From Pseudomonadota bacterium (GTDB lineage Bacteria > Pseudomonadota > Alphaproteobacteria > Sphingomonadales > Sphingomonadaceae): a stretch of DNA of 6,190 nucleotides. The stretch spans positions 1 through 6,190 of the forward strand of contig JAFABD010000037.1 in assembly GCA_023426225.1 (NCBI GenBank), in the 5' to 3' direction. Below the pieces are notes generated by a model. That model did not search any database. It saw only the letters and a program-made list of their open reading frames with translations, and was not told the DNA's origin. The translations under genes were made by a program, and so were the position numbers. The first letter of the stretch is position 1; every line of letters begins with the position of its first letter. Positions 1 to 4,100 of this stretch are shown here, piece after piece.

Positions 1-81
1 GACAGGCGCCGCGGCGACCGTCGCCAACAGCGCGGCGCCCGCCGCAAACCCGCGCAGCCGCCGGCGCGGCGCGCGCGTCAT
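1..81 (-). CDS. N-terminus of an exported protein, cut by the window edge
   Basis: Only the first 27 codons are visible, starting at an ATG at 81-79 and running off the left edge. The translation begins MTRAPRRRLRGFAAGAALLA and continues TVAAAPV. A basic n-region (five Arg in residues 3-10) precedes a hydrophobic Ala/Gly/Leu/Val stretch, the layout of a Sec signal peptide, so the product is probably exported. The ATG overlaps the lepA stop (ATGA), which suggests translational coupling and co-transcription with lepA. An AGGA about 10 nt upstream could serve as ribosome-binding site. There is no twin-arginine consensus with the usual following residues, although the arginine cluster makes Tat export worth keeping in mind. 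The mature protein is outside the window, so its function is unknown. The start and overlap are seen; the secretion is inferred. Confidence 0.6.
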   Translation of the reverse strand, partial: MTRAPRRRLRGFAAGAALLATVAAAPV

Positions 82-1886
82 TCCTCGCCCATCCTGAGCG
101 CGGCGATAAAAGCTTCCTGCGGGATCTGCACGCTGCCGTATTCGCGCATCCGCTTCTTGCCTTCCTTCTGCTTTTCCAGAAGCTTGCGCTTGCGGGTGAT
201 GTCGCCGCCATAGCATTTGGCGGTCACGTCCTTGCGCAGCGCCGCGATCGTCTCGCGCGCGATCACCTTGCCGCCGATCGCCGCCTGGATCGGAATCTTG
301 AACAGGTGGCGCGGGATCAGGTCCTTCAGCCGCTCGCACATGTGGCGCCCGCGCGCCTCGGCCTGGCTGCGGTGGACGATCATGCTCAGCGCGTCGACCG
401 GCTCGGCGTTGACCAGGATCGACATCTTGACGAGGTCGCCCTCGCGCAGCCCGATCTGCTCATAGTCGAAGCTGGCATAGCCGCGGCTGATCGACTTCAG
501 CCGGTCATAGAAATCGAACACCACTTCGTTGAGCGGCAGCTCATACGTCACCTGCGCGCGCCCGCCGACATAGGTCAGGTCGCGCTGGATGCCGCGACGG
601 TCCTGGCACAGCTTCAGGATCGGTCCCAGATACTCGTCGGGGACATAGATCACGGCCTTGATCCACGGCTCCTCGATCGTCTCGATCCGGTTGGGGTCGG
701 GCATGTCGGCCGGATTATGCAGTTCGATCTCGCGCGCGTCGGCCTCGCCCGCCGCCTTGGTCAGCTTCAACCGATAGACGACGCTCGGCGCGGTGGTGAT
801 GAGGTCCAGGTCATATTCGCGCGTCAGCCGCTCCTGGATGATCTCGAGGTGGAGCAGCCCCAGGAAGCCGCAGCGGAAGCCGAAGCCCAGCGCGGCCGAG
901 GTCTCCATCTCGAAGCTGAAGCTCGCGTCGTTCAGCCGCAGCTTCTGGATCGATTCGCGCAGCTTTTCGAAATCGGCGGCGTCGACCGGGAACAGGCCGC
1001 AGAACACCACCGGCTGGACTTCCTTGAACCCCGGGCAGGGTTCGGTCGCGGGCTTCTTCGCGTCGGTCAGCGTGTCGCCGACGCGGGCCTGCGCGACTTC
1101 CTTGATCTGCGCGGTGATGAAGCCGATCTCGCCGGGGCCGAGGTCGGGCAGTTGCTCGATCTTCGGGCGGAACGCGCCGACGCGGTCGACCAGGTGCGTC
1201 GTCCCCGTCGCCATGAACTTGACCTGCTGGCCCTTCCGGATCGTCCCGTCGATCACGCGGACGAGGATGACGACGCCCAGATAGGGGTCGTACCAGCTAT
1301 CGACCAGCATCGCCTTCAGCGGCGCATCGGGGTCGCCCTTGGGCGCCGGGATGCGCTCGACGATCGCGTCGAGGATCTCGTCGATGCCGATCCCCGCCTT
1401 GGCGCTCGCCAGCACCGCGTTCGACGCGTCGAGGCCGATGATGTCCTCGATCTCCTTCTTCACCTTCTCGGGCTCGGCCGAAGGCAGGTCGATCTTGTTG
1501 ATGACCGGGATGATCTCGTGGTCATGCTCGATCGACTGATAGACATTGGCCAGCGTCTGCGCCTCGACGCCCTGCGCGGCGTCGACGACCAGCAACGCGC
1601 CCTCGCACGCGGCCAGGCTGCGGCTCACTTCATAGGCGAAGTCGACATGCCCCGGCGTGTCCATCAGGTTGAGGACATGGCCCTTCCATTCCAGGCGCAC
1701 GGTCTGCGCCTTGATAGTGATGCCGCGCTCCTTCTCGATGTCCATGTTGTCGAGCACCTGCGCCGACATCTCACGCTCGGTGAGCCCGCCGGTGCGTTGG
1801 ATCAGGCGATCGGCCAGCGTCGACTTGCCATGGTCGATGTGCGCGATGATCGAGAAGTTGCGAATGCGCGAAAGGTCGGTTGCCAT
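78..1886 (-). CDS. lepA: Elongation factor 4 (LepA), ribosomal back-translocating GTPase
   Basis: This 602-residue protein has the normal length for LepA/EF4, a cytosolic or membrane-associated translational GTPase that binds the ribosome, remodels stalled or mistranslocated complexes and affects initiation. All G motifs are visible: P-loop AHIDHGKST at 15-23, switch I with RGITI at 54-58, DTPGH at 76-80, NKID at 130-133 and SAK at 161-163. The catalytic His is H80. EF-G-like domains II, III and V follow. The LepA-specific C-terminal domain ends in the diagnostic basic stretch at 558-580 (CYGGDITRKRK...KEGKKRM) and IPQEAF at 588-593. This separates it from EF-G, BipA and TetM. The ATG at 1886 fits the family N-terminus; upstream there is no clear Shine-Dalgarno (GCGCGGCCGGTT before ATG). 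The stop overlaps the start of the next gene, encoding a secreted protein. The gene appears intact. Confidence 0.98.
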   Translation of the reverse strand: MATDLSRIRNFSIIAHIDHGKSTLADRLIQRTGGLTEREMSAQVLDNMDIEKERGITIKAQTVRLEWKGHVLNLMDTPGHVDFAYEVSRSLAACEGALLVVDAAQGVEAQTLANVYQSIEHDHEIIPVINKIDLPSAEPEKVKKEIEDIIGLDASNAVLASAKAGIGIDEILDAIVERIPAPKGDPDAPLKAMLVDSWYDPYLGVVILVRVIDGTIRKGQQVKFMATGTTHLVDRVGAFRPKIEQLPDLGPGEIGFITAQIKEVAQARVGDTLTDAKKPATEPCPGFKEVQPVVFCGLFPVDAADFEKLRESIQKLRLNDASFSFEMETSAALGFGFRCGFLGLLHLEIIQERLTREYDLDLITTAPSVVYRLKLTKAAGEADAREIELHNPADMPDPNRIETIEEPWIKAVIYVPDEYLGPILKLCQDRRGIQRDLTYVGGRAQVTYELPLNEVVFDFYDRLKSISRGYASFDYEQIGLREGDLVKMSILVNAEPVDALSMIVHRSQAEARGRHMCERLKDLIPRHLFKIPIQAAIGGKVIARETIAALRKDVTAKCYGGDITRKRKLLEKQKEGKKRMREYGSVQIPQEAFIAALRMGEE

Positions 1887-2133
1887 AACCGGCCGCGCTT
1901 AGCAGCTTGGCGGCGAAAGCCAAGGCCCCGCGCATCGCCGCCGTCGCGCACCGCCGGCGCCGGCCCGTCGATCGCCTTTGGGGGGCATGTCGGACGGCTT
2001 CTATCGCGCCGCTACGGCATCTGCTACGCGATCGCCCGGCACGGCTGGGGAAACCGTTCGCACCGGGGGCACCATTCCTCGCGATCCTGTGGCGCGACCG
2101 CGTGGCCGTGTTTGTGAATTGGGAGGAGATTCA
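1887..2133. other. Divergent intergenic region between lepA and the csgG-like gene
   Basis: These 247 bp must hold the promoters of lepA (leftward) and of the CsgG-like gene (rightward). I do not find convincing -35/-10 pairs on either strand. The region is GC-rich and has no T-rich hexamers except near the plus-strand ribosome-binding site. A 12-bp perfect palindrome, GCCGGCGCCGGC, lies at 1953-1964, about 67 bp upstream of the lepA start. It could be an operator but is also the kind of sequence expected by chance at this composition. The reading frame of the plus-strand gene stays open back to a TTG at 1978, but nothing supports coding there. Confidence 0.5.
2121..2128 (+). promoter_or_regulatory. 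Strong Shine-Dalgarno that fixes the csgG-like start
   Basis: GGGAGGAG sits 5 nt before the ATG at 2134 (7 nt from the GGAGG core). It is the best ribosome-binding site in the window. It settles the start against the in-frame upstream TTG at 1978 and ATG at 1987, neither of which leads into a signal peptide. Confidence 0.85.
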
Positions 2134-2883
2134 ATGCGTAAGTTCTGCTTGGGCCTCGCCGCGGTGGCGATGGTCGCGACCCCGATGGTGCCCGCGGCCG
2201 CCCAGAAGGCGCCCGACAAATCGTCCGGCCGCAAGGCACAGGAGCGCGGCACGCGCGAAATCCCGCACTGCACCAAGAATCTCGGCACGATCTCGATCGT
2301 CGAGCCCGACAACCAGTGGTGGCGCGAACTCAACCTCGGCAGCCCGGAAGCCGTGCTGAAGGTGTTCGTCCAGCAGTCGGGCTGCTTCACCCTCGTCAAC
2401 CGCGGTCGCGCGCTGCAAAGCCGCGCGATGGAACGCGCGATGGCCGATCAGGGCGAGCTGCGCCAGGGCTCGAAGATGGGCAAGGGCCAGGTCCGCGCGG
2501 CCGACTTCTTCCTCGAACCGAACATCGTCTCGGGCAACCGCAATTCGGGCGGCAGCAATATCGGCGGCGCGCTCGGCGGGCTGATCGGCGGCGGCTTCGG
2601 CGCGCTGGTCGGCGGCATCAACATCAAGAAGCGCGAAGCCAATGTGACGCTCAGCATGGTCGACGCGCGCTCGACCGAGGAATGGGTCACCGAAGGCTAT
2701 GCGCGCAAGACCGACATCGGTTTCGGCGCGGGCGGCGGCGCGGGCTGGTGGGGCGGTTTCGCCGCGGCCGGCGGCGGCGGCTATCAGAATACCGAGATCG
2801 GGCAGGTGATCGTGCTCGCCTATCTCGATGCCTATATCAAGATGGCCAAGCAGCTCGGCGGGCTTCCCCCCGGCGACTATTGA
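2134..2883 (+). CDS. Secreted CsgG/HfaB-like protein (curli-assembly-type domain), non-lipoprotein
   Basis: This is a 249-residue exported protein. Residues 1-23 form a signal peptide (MRKFCLGLAAVAMVATPMVP, then AAA) with a likely signal peptidase I cut before Q24. Residues about 50-130 look like a CsgG domain: a conserved strand (LGTISIV), a helix (EAVLKVFVQQSG), then CFTLVNRGRAL, an EQ-like helix region and the strand ADFFLEPNIV. A glycine-zipper stretch follows at about 139-162, then ANVTLSMVDARSTEEW at 169-184, as in CsgG where the protein lists its 'type of activity' strand. Another Gly/Trp-rich segment is at 196-217. CsgG forms an outer-membrane secretion pore for curli subunits; HfaB is its holdfast-anchor relative. 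Unlike those, this protein has no lipobox: Cys5 lies in the n-region. C46 and C84 could form a disulphide. No curli or holdfast genes are nearby and the gene is monocistronic here. The family is likely; its cargo is unknown. It may act in envelope assembly rather than curli export. Confidence 0.75.
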   Translation: MRKFCLGLAAVAMVATPMVPAAAQKAPDKSSGRKAQERGTREIPHCTKNLGTISIVEPDNQWWRELNLGSPEAVLKVFVQQSGCFTLVNRGRALQSRAMERAMADQGELRQGSKMGKGQVRAADFFLEPNIVSGNRNSGGSNIGGALGGLIGGGFGALVGGINIKKREANVTLSMVDARSTEEWVTEGYARKTDIGFGAGGGAGWWGGFAAAGGGGYQNTEIGQVIVLAYLDAYIKMAKQLGGLPPGDY

Positions 2884-2890
2884 TCGGGTC

Positions 2891-2918
2891 GCGGGCGGGG
2901 CCGGCGCGCCCTGCCCGC
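2891..2918 (+). terminator. GC-rich hairpin behind the csgG-like gene
   Basis: Starting 7 nt after the stop codon, GCGGGCGGGGC (2891-2901) pairs with GCCCTGCCCGC (2908-2918). The stem is 11 bp with one G·U pair and the loop is 6 nt (CGGCGC). Position and stability fit a terminator or an mRNA 3'-end stabiliser. No T-tract follows (ATCCTCGCC), so classical intrinsic termination is doubtful. It may act with Rho or simply protect the 3' end. Confidence 0.5.
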
Positions 2919-2931
2919 ATCCTCGCCCGCC

Positions 2932-2948
2932 GCGCCGGCGCCCGGCGC
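2932..2948 (-). terminator. GC-rich hairpin directly behind the NadR-like kinase gene
   Basis: On the minus strand the stop codon of the kinase gene (2951-2949) is followed at once by a perfect 7-bp inverted repeat with a 3-nt loop: GCGCCGG (2932-2938), CGC, CCGGCGC (2942-2948). It mirrors the hairpin behind the converging csgG-like gene. There is no T-tract on the exit side, so it is a candidate terminator or 3'-end structure only. Confidence 0.4.
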
Positions 2949-3500
2949 TCAGCCGACGGGTTTCAGCCCCGTCGCCTCGATCGCGGCCACCGCGGCGGCA
3001 AAGCGCGCCTCGCCCTCGCCGCGGATCAGCGTCCAGCGCACCCCGCGCCGTGTCAGTTCGTCGCGGCACCGCTCGAAGAAGCGCTGCCGCGCCTCGGCGG
3101 TCCCGAACATCCGCGTCCCGTCGTCGATCCACGGCAGGTCGATGTCGAACAGCAGGTACAGGTCGGCGGTCGCGTCCCACGCGTCGAACCACGGCGCCCG
3201 CGTGCCGAACAGCATGTCGGCCCATACCGCGGTGATCAGCGGGTCGGTGTCGAGGATCAGCGGGTTCGCCCCCTGCCCCAGCAGCGTCTGCGTCCAGGCG
3301 TCGTGCGTCTGCGCGATCTTCAGCAGGTCGTCCATGCTGAAATCGGTGCCCATCGTCTCGGCATAGTCGCGGCCATATTCGCGCAGCCACTCGCCGCCGA
3401 AATGCGCAGCCAGCCGCGGCGCCAGCGTCGACTTGCCCGTGCTTTCCGGGCCGTGCAGGCAGATGGTGCGCGGGATCATCCCCGTCTTGCCCGAAGCCAT
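2949..3500 (-). CDS. Stand-alone NadR-type P-loop kinase, probable ribosylnicotinamide kinase
   Basis: This 183-residue cytosolic ATPase resembles the kinase half of NadR, which phosphorylates nicotinamide riboside to NMN. The Walker A is GPESTGKST at 17-25. A Walker-B-like strand, LILDTDP, is at 81-87. The signature PWIDDGTRMFG at 123-133 matches the pW.DDG.R element typical of NadR kinase domains. There is no helix-turn-helix domain and no HxGH nucleotidyl-transferase domain, so the protein is neither a repressor nor an NMN adenylyltransferase. A separate NadD-like enzyme would be needed to finish NAD. It is the last gene of the receptor-pnuC operon and overlaps pnuC. The start at 3500 is chosen because GGAGGG lies 8 nt upstream. 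The ATG at 3479, overlapping the pnuC stop as ATGA, would give 176 residues and also leaves the P-loop intact, but has a weaker ribosome-binding site. The substrate is inferred; other vitamin or nucleoside kinases share this fold. Confidence 0.88.
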   Translation of the reverse strand: MASGKTGMIPRTICLHGPESTGKSTLAPRLAAHFGGEWLREYGRDYAETMGTDFSMDDLLKIAQTHDAWTQTLLGQGANPLILDTDPLITAVWADMLFGTRAPWFDAWDATADLYLLFDIDLPWIDDGTRMFGTAEARQRFFERCRDELTRRGVRWTLIRGEGEARFAAAVAAIEATGLKPVG

Positions 3501-4033
3501 GCCGCCAGCCCTCCGATCGAAAGCGCAAGATAGACCGCGTACAACGCGGCGGTCATCCACAAGTCTTTGATGATAAACAGCGGAATCGCAAGCAGGTCGA
3601 TCAGGATCCACAGCACCCAGCTTTCCCAGGCGCGCCGCGACTGGAGGATCTGCGCGACGATGCTCACCACCGCGATCGTGCCGTCCCACCATGGATGCGC
3701 CGCGTCGGTCGTCCGCTGCATCAGCGCGCCCCAGCCCAGGCTCGCCACGACGCATCCCGCCGCGATCGCCGCCCGCGCGGGGTTCGTCAGCGTCGCCACC
3801 GGCACCTCGCCCGTGCGCCCGCGCGCCCGCGTCCAGTTCCACCAGCCATAGCCGTTGACCGCCACGTAAAAGAGCTGGAGCAGCGCGTCGCTGTACAGCC
3901 GCGCCTCCAGGAACACGAAGCCGAACAGCGCCACCGACGCGATCGCGAACGGATAGTTCCACAGGCTGCGCGTCACCACCAGCGCCACCGCCACCAGCCC
4001 CAGCAGCGCGCCCAAGAGTTCGGTCCAGTTCAC
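3476..4033 (-). CDS. pnuC: PnuC-family vitamin transporter, probably nicotinamide riboside
   Basis: This is an inner-membrane facilitator of 185 residues. PnuC proteins have a SWEET-like fold and carry unphosphorylated nicotinamide riboside downhill; a cytosolic kinase then traps it. About seven hydrophobic segments are visible, at roughly 5-22, 25-42, 47-66, 88-105, 115-133, 138-155 and 158-178. Family features include WNYPF at 25-29, the Y..NGYGWWNW stretch at 56-67 and the WVLWILID motif at 139-146, which holds the WxxW pair known to line the substrate site in PnuC. It is slightly shorter than typical members (about 200-240), mainly through short termini and loops. The start is GTG at 4033, with AGGG about 8 nt upstream; that site is also part of an inverted repeat. 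The gene follows the receptor by 67 nt and overlaps the kinase gene. Relatives PnuT (thiamine) and PnuX (riboflavin) cannot be excluded by sequence alone; the kinase partner favours nicotinamide riboside. Confidence 0.92.
   Translation of the reverse strand: MNWTELLGALLGLVAVALVVTRSLWNYPFAIASVALFGFVFLEARLYSDALLQLFYVAVNGYGWWNWTRARGRTGEVPVATLTNPARAAIAAGCVVASLGWGALMQRTTDAAHPWWDGTIAVVSIVAQILQSRRAWESWVLWILIDLLAIPLFIIKDLWMTAALYAVYLALSIGGLAAWLRARRG
3509..3514 (-). promoter_or_regulatory. Shine-Dalgarno inside pnuC, supports the kinase start at 3500
   Basis: On the minus strand GGAGGG is spaced 8 nt from the ATG at 3500-3498. It lies within the last codons of pnuC (Gly174-Gly175). The alternative start at 3479 is preceded only by GGCAAGACGGGG, a poor match. 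Confidence 0.55.
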
Positions 4034-4034
4034 C

Positions 4035-4082
4035 CGCCGCGCCCTAGCAGCCGCACCCGCGCCCGGTCGAGGGGGCGCGGCG
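4035..4082 (-). promoter_or_regulatory. Competing inverted repeats in the receptor-pnuC gap covering the pnuC ribosome-binding site
   Basis: The arm GGGCGCGG at 4073-4080 is complementary to two identical copies of CCGCGCCC, at 4057-4064 and 4037-4044. With the near copy it makes an 8-bp stem and an 8-nt loop. With the far copy pairing extends to 10 bp (4073-4082 with 4035-4044) across a 28-nt loop. In the transcript the far stem buries the AGGGCG ribosome-binding site of pnuC and ends 1 nt from its GTG. The two folds exclude each other. The pairing is read from the sequence; a regulatory role is inferred. No T-tract is present, so it is not an obvious terminator. Confidence 0.4.
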
Positions 4083-4100
4083 CCGCATCGCGCCGATGCC

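Noticed and set aside
1953..1964. Palindrome GCCGGCGCCGGC as an operator
   Set aside because: It is made of two copies of a 6-bp GC palindrome, common at this base composition, and is not near a recognisable promoter. Kept only as a remark.
2049..2075. GGAAAC followed by CGTT, considered as an EcfG-type general-stress promoter
   Set aside because: The -35-like element is imperfect and the GTT element is not at the required 16-17 nt spacing.
306..2117. Long plus-strand open frame (about 603 codons) opposite lepA
   Set aside because: It lies antisense to a complete, motif-bearing lepA. Its product is Arg/Asp/Leu/Ala-rich low-complexity sequence without recognisable motifs, the usual shadow of a high-GC gene.
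1978..2133. N-terminal extension of the csgG-like gene from a TTG at 1978
   Set aside because: The signal peptide and a strong Shine-Dalgarno both mark the ATG at 2134; the extension has no ribosome-binding site and would bury the signal peptide.
2134..2200. Lipoprotein signal in the CsgG-like protein
   Set aside because: The only early Cys is residue 5, before the hydrophobic core; a lipobox Cys must follow it.
2131..3528. Long minus-strand open frame (465 codons) running through the csgG-like gene and the kinase gene
   Set aside because: It reads the kinase region in the wrong frame and the csgG-like gene antisense. It is Arg/Ala/Asp-rich with no domain and crosses a convergent gene junction.
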